Assembly: GCA_963693315.1 (NCBI GenBank)
Contig: OY856186.1
Span: forward strand, 375,640,264-375,704,263
Length of the DNA stretch: 64,000 nt
Direction of reading: 5' to 3'
Source of the DNA: Diogma glabrata
Lineage: Eukaryota; Arthropoda; Insecta; Diptera; Cylindrotomidae
Position 1 is the first letter of the stretch. Each line of letters begins with the position of its first letter. A model generated the notes under the pieces. That model was not told the origin of the DNA, did no database searches, and saw only the letters and a list, made by a program, of their open reading frames with translations. Positions 22,884 through 36,000 of the stretch are shown here, piece after piece. The translations under genes and the position numbers were made by a program.

Positions 22884-24166
22884 ATGTCAGTTCTGCCTGA
22901 TCACCCCTTCTACGAGTTGAAAGATGGTAAGTTGACTATTGAATGTTTACTTCGGGGTATCCGTCTTGACTTGACAGTGATAGCTGGGCGAAAGAAATAG
23001 TAGAAGCGGTAACAATCACATGCCCTGGACCTTGTCGATGAAGTGTGGTGATAGTAGCAACTAGTATATTCCTGTCCCGCGAAGGGAGGGGTCTTGTACA
23101 ATCAATTCAATAGCATATTTTACAGTCCCACACAGTGGGAACAGTATCGCATCAAACATTATGTGGATCGTACTTAACGATAAAATCAATTATGATAGGA
23201 TCAACTTTTTGCTTCTTCGACCTGAAGGAGGTGTCAGAAGACAGGATGTTCCAATTCTTGCGGGTGTAACTGGGCGCAGCGTTACGAGTTAACGATCTGT
23301 TTAATGATCCAACATTAGCTTCACCTCCTTATCAACGAGTGGGTTAGGTTACCAGCAGTGCATGCTACAGTAGGACAGCATGAAGGGCACCAATATTATA
23401 GGAACTTGAGTAAATTTTACTCAAACTAGCTTCCTCTATTTTAAGGGGATGGGTCACCACCTGATGCCTACGACTTCATACATATAATTGAAGCGGCTTC
23501 GCGAAGGGATCGGGTGGATTCGGAATCTAAGGTCTATTGTTTCCCGATACCTACGTGGGACTGCGGATACATATTATCTTAATATTACTTATGAGTATCA
23601 GTTGGTGACCTACCCAGTATTCAGAGAGGGTTTGTCACGTACGTTTGTTACGCTTACAGACTAAAGTTGATACAGATGTACTTAAAGCACTGCTGAACAC
23701 GATACAGAAGCCAAATAATGGGATTTACGATTATATAGTAGATGTCAGCGCGCTTAACAGACGACTGGCTCAACCATTTTCGGAAAGGGAGATGATTGAG
23801 ATCGTAAAGGAAGGCATGATGATGGAATTAAGAAACGCTACATTGGTGGCAGATGTAGCTACTCTGGAATACCTGCGGGTTTTATGTTCGAAATTTGAGA
23901 AGCTATGGTCATTCCTGGCACCAAATTCAAGGAAAACTATACCATTAAGGTTTAGTAAAATCCGACCAACTAATGAAGACCGCACCCAATCCATCTCGAC
24001 AAAAGTAATAGACATAGTTTCGCCAATTTTAAGTGAACGGTTGGCAATTAACTTCTGTGTATCAACAGATATGCACACAATGAATCAGATTCCACCTCAG
24101 TATAAATTCCGATACGACGAAAAAAATTTCTTTAAAGTGCCTCGAACGTTTTCGACGTTATCTTAA
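22884..24166 (+). pseudogene. LTR-retroelement gag fragment (decayed)
   Basis: An ECLLRGIRLDL motif at about 22930 and the frame 23645-24166 (ALNRRLAQPFSEREMIEIVKEG, then LEYLRVLCSKFE) match the repeated LLRGIRPDL / L..LC...E pattern of gypsy-class Gag capsid regions in insects. The frame ends in sequence (IRPTNEDRTQS to MNQIPP) also present at 26455-26600. That places it just upstream of a protease domain in the parent element. Stops interrupt 22990-23640, and no LTRs were identified. Confidence 0.6.
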
Positions 24167-24179
24167 GTTGCGAAAAATT

Positions 24180-24850
24180 CTCAATAAGGTGAGAACACAG
24201 CTTCTATTATTTTCAATATTCATCTAAAAAAACTACAAACAGCACAAAACAGATGTCACAAACTAATTTATAACCGACCTAGATTATTGTCCACACAAGC
24301 TCTCTCCAATCTGTCTAATGTACCTCTTGTGATTGATTTCATCACTAAAATCAGAGAAAAAATCATAAGTGTCAAATAATTGAAAATCATTTAATAAACC
24401 AACTATAAGATTTTGATAAACGTTACAAGCTCTCTCATATCGTAATATAAGTTTTAAGAATTCCACTTACATTTCTGAAGGACTTTTGGCGTCACTCCTT
24501 CATTTGTTGGTGAACTCATTCTGAGTGTTCGAACCCTTCATAGTCTCAGTGATCCAATTGACGAAGAGTTTTATCACGCCGACCAATTAGCGAACATCAG
24601 ATATCGCGTACAATATCATATGGTAACTGCACTCAAGAAGTTCCAACAATCTACGGAAGCGACAACGGACGTTTCGGGCACAACAGCAAGTTTTGGTACA
24701 ACAATAACGCTTAAGTGGTGCTGTGAATAAATTTTTGGGCAAGCTGGTTCTAAAGTTTTTGCCAGCCATAATAGAATGCAAGGTTGGTAACGTCCTGTAC
24801 AAATGTACGAATTTAGTTGGTAAGGCCATAGAGACCATACTAAAGGCATT
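24180..24850 (+). pseudogene. Probable non-LTR RT tail plus unassigned coding-like debris
   Basis: 24230-24350 encodes a LQTAQNRCHKLIYNRP-like run and a NVPLVIDF block, resembling the end of Jockey/X-type RT ORFs (LQ..QN..LR...). From 24510 to 24680 a second coding-like stretch (DPIDEEFYHADQLANIRYRV) is unassigned. Both are broken by stops. Confidence 0.35.
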
Positions 24851-25433
24851 AAACTATGATAGTCCTGCCTTAAGTTTAGGTCCCTGTTAAATTATTTTGT
24901 AATATTCTTCTTCTTATTTTAGGTCTCTGTTAAATTATTTAAATTATTATTCTATTTATTCTTTTGTTTTCTTGTCTACTTTAAGTTAACTTTTTTTCTT
25001 TAATTACCTGTTTTTTGTTATTTTTATTTACTTACCTTTTAACCTGGTTGATTTTATAAATCATCCAAATATGCTTACCATATTAACGTGTCCCGGTTAG
25101 ATGCGAACCACTTAAGACTGTTTTTTTTTCAGTCTGCGGTTATCTAACTGCGGTTTTTTTAGTTTACCTCCCCCCATTCATTATTCTTTTTTTCAACCCA
25201 TCTCTTTGGTAGGAGAAGCTCTACAAATTTCCCTACTTTCCCTACTTTTACTATTTTTTTTTAATAGTCCTAATCGTCACTTGGGGGCATTGTCCAATAA
25301 AAGTATTAGGTAATTCGGGATTTCTGTGAGCAATTAAACTCAAGTAACTAAGGAAATAATTTGAATTTTTTCAATTAAAAGGTATTGTTGGAAATAAATA
25401 AGAAATAAACTATGTTTTTCTCTTTTTCGTGTT
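24851..25433. other. No gene recognised
   Basis: T-rich, low-complexity sequence with no coding frame and no obvious repeat partner in the window. Confidence 0.4.
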
Positions 25434-25513
25434 TTGGTTGGGATTCGAACTCATAACCTCATCAGTACCAGAATGAGTACAAATCCAAGACACGCTATCC
25501 ACTTCGCCACCAA
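25434..25513 (-). tRNA. tRNA-Ser(GGA)-like sequence, probably a pseudo-tRNA or SINE head
   Basis: Read on the minus strand it opens TTGGTGG, closes CAACCAA (6 of 7 acceptor pairs) and is 80 nt long. An A-box-like TGGCGAAGTGG and a B-box-like GTTCGAATCC are at tRNA spacing. The middle has a loop TTGGATT (anticodon GGA) and a long variable arm whose 5-bp stem CTCAT/ATGAG pairs perfectly, the tRNA-Ser architecture. The anticodon and T stems pair poorly, which argues for a decayed or SINE-derived copy rather than a working tRNA. Confidence 0.4.
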
Positions 25514-26454
25514 TGCAATGATATTTTGAAGTTGAAACTTTATCATCACTCTATTTACTTAAGTTAAATTCTCAACTATCATTAGACTCCTATTTATCGG
25601 AAATGTTTTAACATTATTTTGGGGGATTTTTCCATTAAATTTCTAGACAGCACTATTGTGTGAATTCATAGAATGTGTAATATTTCTATTATAGTCAACA
25701 TTCTAAGTCACGAGTGTATAGTCATTATGGATTGCTTCCATTCAATGCGAAATCAAATGAGTGACACTTGGTCTATTAGTGTCTCTAGACTCTAATGCGC
25801 TTGCGTATTAGACAACATTTTGGGGAATTTGAATTATTCGGGATTTTTAGGTATTTTTTTTTGGGGAACCTGATGCGCGTAGAAGGAGATAATGATACAT
25901 ATTGCGACTTTGGGTGGTGTTGTCGGTGTAAGACACGGCGTGTTTCAACTGGAGGATGTCTTTGAGACTTCACAGTTAAAATGACAATTTAATACCGTTT
26001 AACAAACTCTTCGCTTCTAAGGCGAATGATATTGATGCAAGTTAAATTGTTAAAAAAAAAAAACACCAACTTTACTTTGACATATTTTTCGTTATTTCAT
26101 TTATAAAAATTGCTGTCTATGTGGTTACATCATTGTGTGCATTCATTCTACTCAATTCGTCTGTGTCTCTTGGCATTTTCGAATTTGTTCTCGATTAACT
26201 AACGAATAGTGTTCCTTTGTCAAAACTATTCTCAATTATTCTAGCTTTGTAACGACCAAAATCTATTCAATAATTGTATCTGAAGACATTTACTTTTGAA
26301 AACCTAAAACAGGCAGTCCTCTCAATAACCATTCTTATTATCAAACAATTCAAGATTCATTTCATAAATAATATCTGTGTGTATACGGCGTTCCACTGTA
26401 TAGATTTTTAGTTTAATTTATCGCGTCGCGTGTCGCGTGGATAACTAAGGATAA
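25514..26454. other. No gene recognised
   Basis: AT-rich with stops in all frames. It may contain the body of a SINE (beside the tRNA-like head) and the leader of the retroelement fragment at 26455, but neither can be delimited. Confidence 0.4.
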
Positions 26455-26768
26455 GTGAAATCCGACCAACTAATGAAAACCGAACCCGATCCATCTCGAC
26501 AGAAATAATAGACACCGTTGCGCCAATTTCAAGCGAAAGGTCGGCAATTAACAAATGTGTGTATCAACAGATGCTCACAATGAATCAGATTCCACCTTGG
26601 TTTATTATTTCTGAACTAAATGATTCTAGGGCGCATATTTTCATCAATATGTTTCATAAAATTATTTATGGTCTTCTAGATAGTGGAGCCGCTATCAGCA
26701 TTCTAGGAAGAAATGCCTTGGAATTGTTAAACGACGTCGGCTGGAATAAAGTTTTAAGTGTTATTTAA
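26455..26768 (+). pseudogene. Retroelement aspartic protease fragment
   Basis: The first 140 bp repeat, with changes, the end of the gag fragment at 23960-24100 ('TCCGACCAACTAATGAA', 'ATGAATCAGATTCCACC'), showing the same family. The frame then gives YGLLDSGAAISILGRNALELL, a retropepsin active site (D-S-G) followed by the usual hydrophobic flap-side run. Only the first ~70 residues survive. Confidence 0.7.
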
Positions 26769-27083
26769 TAGAAATATTTTGTGTATTATTTTGGGTGCTG
26801 TTTTTAACCTGAAAATTTCTAGAATCAAACGTTTGGAATTTCTGAAGTTTTTGAATATTCTTGTTAAAGAATATTGTTTCCAGTTGTTGTGAAATAACGG
26901 GGTTGAATACATACTTAAAAACTTTGTGTTTTTGCTTACTAATCAGTAATCAAATCCAGACGGATATTTGAATTTGAACTCGTAAATAATCGACAAAAAA
27001 TGTATATATTTAAAGTAGAATTCCAAGTCGTTTATATTTGTTTGCTTTAAAACCATGGATTGAACAAATACTTTTCATTTCAG
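26769..27083. other. Immediately upstream of SAMHD1-like exon; first exon not found
   Basis: Ends in a clean splice acceptor (CTTTTCATTTCAG at 27071-27083). The missing N-terminal exon of the SAMHD1-like gene must lie upstream, here or beyond. No candidate with a convincing donor and homology was recognised. Confidence 0.4.
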
Positions 27084-30000
27084 ATAAAAATAATTGACAC
27101 CGTGCATAATGATATTCTACTCGATAATGAAATCAGCAAAATCATTGAGACGGTCGAGTTTAAGCGGCTAAAAAATATAAAACAAATGGGTTGTTGTATA
27201 TATAAATATCCATCAGCAACAAACACAAGATATGAACATTGTATCGGGTAAAATTAATACGAAACATATATTGTTATTTTTAAATAATTTTTTGTGATAT
27301 TTTTAGTGTTGCACATCTAGCGGGATTGCTGTTAGACTACTTAGAAAGAAATACGGATGGTCTCAAAATATCTAGGTTTCATAAAAAATGTGTTGTGGTA
27401 GGTTCATTTGAAATTGTATCGAATACATAATGAATTTTAGGGTAGAAATAAGAAAAACAAAAATTAAATTCGAGATCGCAGAAGGACCAATGATAGAGTT
27501 CATGATAGAGTAAGGCAGGCATTATTCTCATTAGTTAGCATGCAGCTATTTTTAACAACTTTTCGAAATGCAAAATATCTTATTTGATTAACATGATCAG
27601 TATACTCTTTATGTGTCTTAGTCACTAAAATTTCACGAAACTGGTGTCCTGCTTTAAATCTGTATTTATTTAAAAATATTATTACTAGTTTGACTATGAA
27701 ACGAAATTAACTATACAACAAATTTTCGCAGATTGCTGGTCTTTTGCACGATATTGGACATGGTCCATTTTCACATTTTTGGGAGTATTTCTTAGAAAAA
27801 TTCGGTGTAAATTTTAAGGTAAGTAACCGGAATTAAACGCACCTGTTGATGGAACAGGATAATGTTTATAATCTATTTACAGCACGAAGAAAATTTTACT
27901 GATATAGCTGTAAAAAGTGTTCTCGAGAATTGTAACATTTTCCAAGATAAAACGCACGATGCTGTTTTATTAATTGTAGCTTTAATTCAAGGAAATACAT
28001 CCGTTTTAGGAAACTTGCTGAAGCATGAAGAAATGTTTCTTGGAGAGGTAAGCATTTATTTATAAAATAATGTTTTGGTAATTTAATGACATTTTATTTT
28101 TAGATAATAAATAATGAATTTTCTGAAATGGACGTTGATAAGTGGGATTACATTATAAGAGATGCATTTTACTTGAATAAAGATGGATGTGACATTGATA
28201 TTACTAATGTTGGATCATTTTTTCGAAGTTTGTAAACAATTCAATGGAAATTAGCTTAAATTTACTAATGATTTGTTTTAAAGGTGCAAAAGTTGTTAAG
28301 GGGATGAATACTGATCCTAGTTACCATATTGCTTATTCCAAAGACACCATTGATGATATTGAACGAATATTTGAAGTACGCTTAAAACTTCATGATCGAT
28401 GCTATCAGAATATAGACATAAAAGCTATTGAAGCACAGTAAGTATTAAACAATAGATATTTCTTCTATAACTTCTAAATTATACGTAAAGAGCGGATAGG
28501 TAAAAAATTTTGATGTTTCCGATTTTTTAAATATTTGATTATGTATATGTCCCCGATCCAGATACAAAATGTTTTTACAGCATAAAGTTTGGTTAACGAG
28601 CCTTAAAAGAGGGCTTTAAAAATTTAACTAAACAGCAGGTTCGAACGGCAGGTTTAACTAAACGCTGCTTCAAATAGCATTACCCACATTTAAAAAGTTA
28701 CTATAAAATAAATATAGCAGTTAAATTTTTTATCCTTGATTTAATGAGATTTTTAAATAACTTTTAAAAAAATATTTAATTTTTTAAATTTGAATTTCAC
28801 AAAATTGGACCATATACATTTTTTTTAGTTTTTTTCTAAACATATAACTAATAGTGTTTAGATTATCCTTGCCAAGTTTCATAACGGGCGTAGAAGTCGT
28901 TTATAACCTATCTCCACCGTGGGCGCCAGTCAATACGCTTAAAAACTTTAACTGATGTATCTATTAAAAACTCCGCTCCAGTGGTTCTTAACCTTTTGTC
29001 AGTTGGGACCCGCTTAAAATAAACGGCCCCATTATTATAAAACAGTCAAGTGGTCATCTACTCCCTATAAAGTAATATAATATTAATATTCATTTTAAAA
29101 CAATGAACTTATTGACATATTATGATGACAATAATTAGTTGATAATTTGTTAATATATCTAAAGCAGATTCTTATTTAATCGTATTCGCAAATCCATTTT
29201 ACTATAAAGAAAAGCCTTCAAAATTGACCAAAATTGATGTAATAAAGATTTGCAATTGTGTCTTGATCCACTATTCCCCCTGCTATATTCACGTTAGTGT
29301 CCACAATTGAAATTGATCTCAGATGAGTAAGACAACAATGCCCGCCTTATTCCCGTCATTCTATCATGAAATATAGGCCTACGTCATATATTATTATATG
29401 ATAGAATTTATTGTTTATTTATCCATTCCTTAAAAATTTAAAAAATAAAAAAAGATTTTCTTTCTACAACAACTCAGAACGCATGCGACATCTAGTTGTC
29501 GCAAGTTTTAAAAGATTTCTATGTGTTTGGACCAAAGTAGATAGTAAATTGTGGAACAGGGTGTCTCCCTAACAATTATTTTTCAAATAAGCGCATACAC
29601 ATTCGTACACCCCAGATTTAAAAATCGATTTTGATTTAAAAATTATTTAACATTTAATTAAATTAAAAAAAATCTGATAACATTTTCGTGGCTTCACAAA
29701 TACTTTTCGCGATCTCCTTGTTCAGGATCCATGTACTAAACGACTTTCACGCCTATTATGAAACTTGGCAAGACTTATCTAAGCACTATAAGCTATGTTT
29801 AGCAAAAAAATTAAAAAGCCTTGTGTCAAAACTAGGAAATAAATAAAAACACGAATTAATTTTTTTTTTTAATTATACAAATGATTACCGAAGTTTGAAG
29901 GAAATCGAAAATGGTTGGGTTCACATCATCGGCGTTTTGATTCGATTTGCCATCTAATTATTCTTATCGACAGTTTTGAAAAAATGTATAAAACGTGCAC

Positions 30001-33000
30001 GATACAAAATCCCCGTACACAAAATTGTGCCATAAAACGTTCACGCACATGATGTGCACCATACCGTGCACGTGTCATAAAACTCCTTAGCACATATATG
30101 CACACATATTTCAGAATTACGAATATTAACTTTGACTTTGTAATATTAAATTGATGAATTTTATCGGATTTTCATCTAAAATTATTTGCGAAAGAATTTT
30201 TTTTTGTCAAGGTAATAAGAACAAATACAAAAAGCTAACGGGTACTTTGAAATTTGAATGATTAATTTATTCAAAAACATTATTATGTATTTTAATATTT
30301 TTTGTTGCCTTTTTTAATGTCGGTTTACTGAAATTTATTTTTAATATTAAGTAAATAATGGAAAATCAATATTATTTATATGTAAGTCAAATATTTAAAT
30401 TTTTTTATTTCTGATTTTTTTTCATTTAAATTGTTACATTCAAATAAATTGCGAAAAATAGCCGCCTCATTTGTAAATGCAATCATAAGTGCACTGATGG
30501 CTGCGGTTATCGAGTATAAAACGCACAACCAGTATTTACTATCGCAATAAACAAAGGAACAGTAATTCAATTGGAGTGCTAGTATTAACATGTGTACCAT
30601 AGGAAATAGTCCATAATGAAATACGTATTTATTATACCGGTATTTTGAGTAGATTTGGCGAGAAAATGTGTTTGACTCACATAGTCCTGTGAATAGGTAA
30701 GGAACCTCCGAATTGTTTGAATCATCATATATCGACTTACTTGAAGATTAAGTTTAACTTGCCGTTCACTTGAAAATCTACTCTACGGCAATATGCGCTT
30801 GTTATTTTTACTTCACCACAATTTTAAATTGTGTGAAGTAATGCAATCTATCGAGAAAAAAAAATCTTGCATACCGTAAATTTTGTTTTTTCTTTGGACC
30901 ATCCTCTATCTAAATAGCCAATAAAAATTTTGGTGTACCTCTGAGTGTGGGTGGGTGGTTTTGTGAGTGGGTGGGTTGGTGGTTGTGTGACCTTCCTGAA
31001 TAGGATCTTGATGAAACTTTGGCAAATGATCCAGGTTCACTTAAAAATAGAAGATCTGGATTAATTTCAAATTTGGAACATCTCTAAGTTTAAATCTTCA
31101 ATAATGACGAAATGATATTTAATGCCTTTTGGATTTGAAGATAAATATTCTTAACATGCCCAGGCTGTGTTGATAAAAGCCTGCCGAGACTTTATTGCCC
31201 ACCAAAGTCTACACTTCGCAGTTGCACTCAAGCCATCGACAGCGCCCTTTCCATGAATAGTGGTAAAGAAAACCCACTCAACTTTAACCCTACAGTCTTT
31301 CTCACTGTATTAGACACTGGAAATAGTAAATCTGTTTTTGAACTGCGCTGCGCATTCGTCTGAAAAAACTATCAATTTTTTCACACAGGGATATTGTGAC
31401 TCTAGGTCTTCAAAATAGTTTTCAAAAACAGCCATATTGATATCTTATTATGCGTTAAATTGTTGCTTATCACCACGGAGTTGACCACGTGTTGGCTGTT
31501 ATGCAACCGAACACAGCAAGTAAATAATGTAGTAAATTTGCATGACAACCTTCTCCTCTGTAGAATCTAACTTTTTTGTTCAAAGAATTTTGCCTGTCAA
31601 TTTTTTAGAAAGCAATGAATTTTAAATTTACAAATTTGGTCGTGCTTATTTTTTAATAATTCTTTTTTGGAACCTGTGAATTCTTGAATCTGTAACCAAC
31701 CATTACTTGTCTTTTCCCATTGTTTCCATTTTGTTTCAACTAATAAATTAGAATTTAATGTTACTAGTTCGGAATGTAATTCTGATTACAATTTGTGCAT
31801 CTTTCGGTCATTCAGTTTTCTTTGTCAATATCACAGCATATTTCTTTTAATAAATCGGATAGAGTGCTGATGGAATGGAATGTAAGATTTCCTTCATGCT
31901 ATCCAGGAGAAAGCTGAAATTTGCGTGATATATGCACACACAGACATTGTGAGGTGTCTCGGATGTTGCTCGAACTTAGGATGGTCTTAATTGGAAGAAT
32001 TTAATGCTTTATATTTTTATTTCAGGATGCTTTTTCTTAAATAACATAAATACCTCGGATACTGTCATTATCAAGTGCCTTTTAGGAATCGTTGCTTTTT
32101 CAATATCTCCATTTTTTACGAGGATAATGTTGTTGCGGTTTGAAGACTGTCGGCTGATGTCATCACTATTATAAAAAGACTCCACCGTTTTTATGACTTC
32201 ATTTGACTACGAATCAGATCTCTTAAAAGTTGTTAATAAATTGATTACACATTTCGGCAATATCTCCTTTGCCAACTCCAGAACAACTACTTGTTTTTTT
32301 GTTTGGCTATAAGGCAGTGATTTTTTTCTTTCTTTGCAAACAGTTTTTATGAGTGTTTGCTTACACTTGTATGTACCCAAAGACGACATCTGTTCAACTA
32401 AAGTACTTCTAGTGTTATTTTTATCTCTATGTTTTCGTACTCTAGTCCTAATTGCAAATCTGCTGGTCCCTAATTTGCATTTATTCTTTAATAGCTTTGC
32501 TCTCTTTTCTTGTCTTCTTTTTTGTCTCTTTCTTTTTCTTTCTTTAAATGTATACGAATTTTTTCGGGGTCACTTTTTAGTTTCTTTCGACTTTTCTTTT
32601 TCTTTGCAATCGCATCCATACTGTAAAAATTAATTCTTTAAATTAAAATAAACAATAAATACAAAAATAAAATATGGAGGGGCTGAAATCTCACAGCTCT
32701 GAGATATCAAGACTTCGGTCTGGGTTAAGGATTTTGATATAGTTTTCGGTAAAAAACTTTTATGAGGACATGGTTTTTAGTTTTGGGCAGCGATGTATAT
32801 CAAAGATAACTCTTTGTTAAAGTACAAGTATTTTTTTTATCTCTGTTTAGAAGTTTATTACAAAACTAAAACGAAATATCAACACGTTGCCGGAAAATTA
32901 TAACAGATCATAAATTAACATAATTTAGTGAAAAGATAATACACTCAGCAAACTACTCAAAAACCCCTTCATTTAGCGTTTAGAGAAAATAATACAAAAT

Positions 33001-36000
33001 CAAAAATTCATATTTCTTTTAAAATTTCAAAAATATTGTAAAAATTAAATAAAAACAAACTTTTTTAAAAATTCTAAAAATATTCCAAAAATTATTACAA
33101 AATCAAAGATTAAAATTTTTTTCAAAAATTCTGAAAATATTGCAAAAATTAGAATAAAATCAAATATTTAAACTTTTTCTAAATTCCAATAATATTCCAA
33201 AAATTCTTAAAAATTCAAACTACTTCCAAAATTCTAAAATTATTGCAAAAATTATAACAATATCAAAAATTGTAACTTTTTTCAAAATGCCAAAAATTAT
33301 AATAAAATCAAAAATTTAAAATTTTTCAAAATTCTAAAAATATTCCCAAAATTCTTACAAAATCAAAAATTGAAACTTTTTTCAAAATTCTAAAAATATA
33401 CATAAATTCAAAAATTCTATTTTTTTTTCAAAATTCTAAAAATATTGCAAAAATTATAACAAAATCAAAAATTAGAACTCTTTCCAAAATTCTAAGAATA
33501 TTGCTAAAATTATTACAAAATCAAACATACAAACTTTTTTCAAAATTCCAAAAATATTTCAAAAACTTAAAAGTTTTTTGCCGAAAACTATATCAAAATC
33601 CTTAACCCAGACCGAAGTCTTGATATCTCAGAGCTTGAGATTTCAGCCCCTCCATCTTTTAAACTTTCAAAATTCTAAAAATATTCCGAAAATTCTTAAA
33701 AATTCAAACTTTTTCCAAAATTCTAAAAATATTGCAAAAATTATAACAATATCAAAAATTGAAATTTTTTTCAAAATTCCAAAAATTTAAAATTTTTAAA
33801 AATTCTAAAAATATTCCAAAAATCAAAAATTGAAACTTTTTTCAAAATTCTAAAAATATATTTATAAAAATCCAAAAATTGTATTTCCTTACAAAATTCT
33901 AAAAATATTGCAAAAATTATAACAAAATCAAAAATTAAAACTGTTTTCAAAATTCCAAAAATTAGAATTAAATCAAATACTTAAACTTTTTCTAAATTCC
34001 AATAATATTCCAAAAATTCTTAAAAATTCAAACTTTTTCCCAAATTCTAAAAATATTGCAAAAATTATTACAAAATCAAAAATACAAACTTTTTTCAAAA
34101 TTCCAAAAATATATCAAAAACTATAACAAATTCAAAATTTTCTAGTCCAATTTCATTTTCAATTACATTTACGTCATAAAAACAGCAAAATTTTTTTTTC
34201 CAAAAAATTGGCTAAAAAAAAGAAACCATTTTTTGACACACTTGACATTATTTTTTTGACAAACTTATAATGCCATAATTCTCTATAATAATAATAAAAT
34301 TTCATGTCATACAAATAACTAGTTTTATGTTTTTCCAAAAAACTAGGTAAAAAAATAAATAAAAATCTTTCTTTTGGCACACTTGACAACATTTTTTTGA
34401 CAAACTTGTAATGCAATAATCTAGTTTTTGATCTCACATACCAATCCCTATCATCAAGATTTCTCCAAATTCAATGTTCCTACTCGTAATCACTTAAAAT
34501 GAACGTAAGCCAAAAATATGAAAATTTGCTATTTTTGACACACATAATGATTTTTTTGACACACTTCCGGTACAGTTATCGAACAAAGCGTCCTTTCGGA
34601 CCTGTCCCTTAGGTATACCTATTTTTAGAAAAAAAATTTTTGAAATCCCTCCAGCGGTTTTCTAGATTTTGTAGGTAATGACGGCCGGACGGCCGGCATA
34701 TAGACATACATTTTTTTGTTGCTTATTTTGAATCAGTAGGTCCTAAAACGTCGAGAAATGCCAAAAAAGTGGGGGTAAGAATTTCACTTTTGGCTCATGA
34801 ATGTAATACTTAGGTCTTTCAGACCGAAGTAATAATTCTTCAAACTTAATTAAAACAATGCATTGTTATGACAAGACACACCTAGAGGAACGTATTACAT
34901 TCCTATTGTGCACTTAAAAAATTATAACATTAGTGAAGAAAATTGTAACGGGTGTAACGTGTGACGTTTGTTACACAACTAAATCAGCCTATGTTTTAAC
35001 GCAAGGTCTATTTTAAGGCACATAAATATTTTTCAAGTATTGTTTAATCTTATAATCTTACTTTTGCTAGGTCAATACAAAATAAAAGCTAGTATACCTC
35101 ATGGAGGATAAATTTTTCTATGCATTTTGTGACGGGCGTTACACAAATGCCTGCGTTAGAATTTCATCAGTAAAATGATTACTACTTACCTGATTACTTA
35201 CAATTCTTTTACAACAAATAATAACGAGTCGCACTATCGACACCAAATGAAAATGATGGCCGTAAAAATCGTGTTGGTATTATAGTAAAATTTTTACATA
35301 CTAGACACTAGGTTTGAACAAAATATTACGAAAATCAGCGAAAATATTAAAGAAATCCTTTTAAATAATGATAAATTGAAATATAAAGCCTTTGAATTTT
35401 TTATTTAAGAAAACATATTCGCAAGTTATCTCTTTACTTTCTGGTATCGATTACAGCAAAATGGCCCAATAGTCTACATTCAACAAGCCATAACTCAGTA
35501 TTGGGTTTATTGTTACAATAAAAAACAAATCTATCTTGTTTTTTACAAGCCAATGTTTTGTATATGTTGATTTTTTCGAAAAATGTAAACTTTTTGAGCT
35601 ATACGGAAAAACTGTAAAAAACCTTGCGTTTTTTTCGATGAAAAATCAGTCACATATAACTCAAAAAATATTGACTTTAAAATTTAAATCCTTCAAATGC
35701 ATCTCTTCTATCGATTCTTGTCGTTATTTTTAGCATACAAATTTCTACCCCTGAGAATGGGGTATTAACCAGCCCCAGAGTAAAAGCACACATCAGCGCC
35801 CAGTTGAAAAAGCTACTACAATTTTTAATACAAGCTTAGCTATATGGGTTATGTAAAGCGAGTTATTATTAAATTGCATAGCAAATGTTGCACTAACACT
35901 AATTCTAATGCAAAACTACAAATTTTAGTACAACTCTAACATCATAATTTATTTTTTATAGAAATGGTATACCATTTCTAGACACTACACAGACACTATA

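Noticed and set aside
28985..29010. CAGTGGTTCTTAACCTTTTG, resembling an hAT terminus
   Set aside because: No reverse-complement partner or 8-bp duplication was found nearby.
30376..30600. Minus-strand 74-aa frame with a hydrophobic segment
   Set aside because: No recognisable family, no splice or promoter context, and it lies in transposon-rich intron DNA.
32990..34140. Possible CRISPR-like array
   Set aside because: Repeats are degenerate, AT-only and contiguous with no unique spacers, and the genome is eukaryotic.
34682..34696. GGCCGGACGGCCGGC palindrome as a protein-binding site
   Set aside because: A lone GC-rich palindrome in repeat-like DNA with no supporting context.
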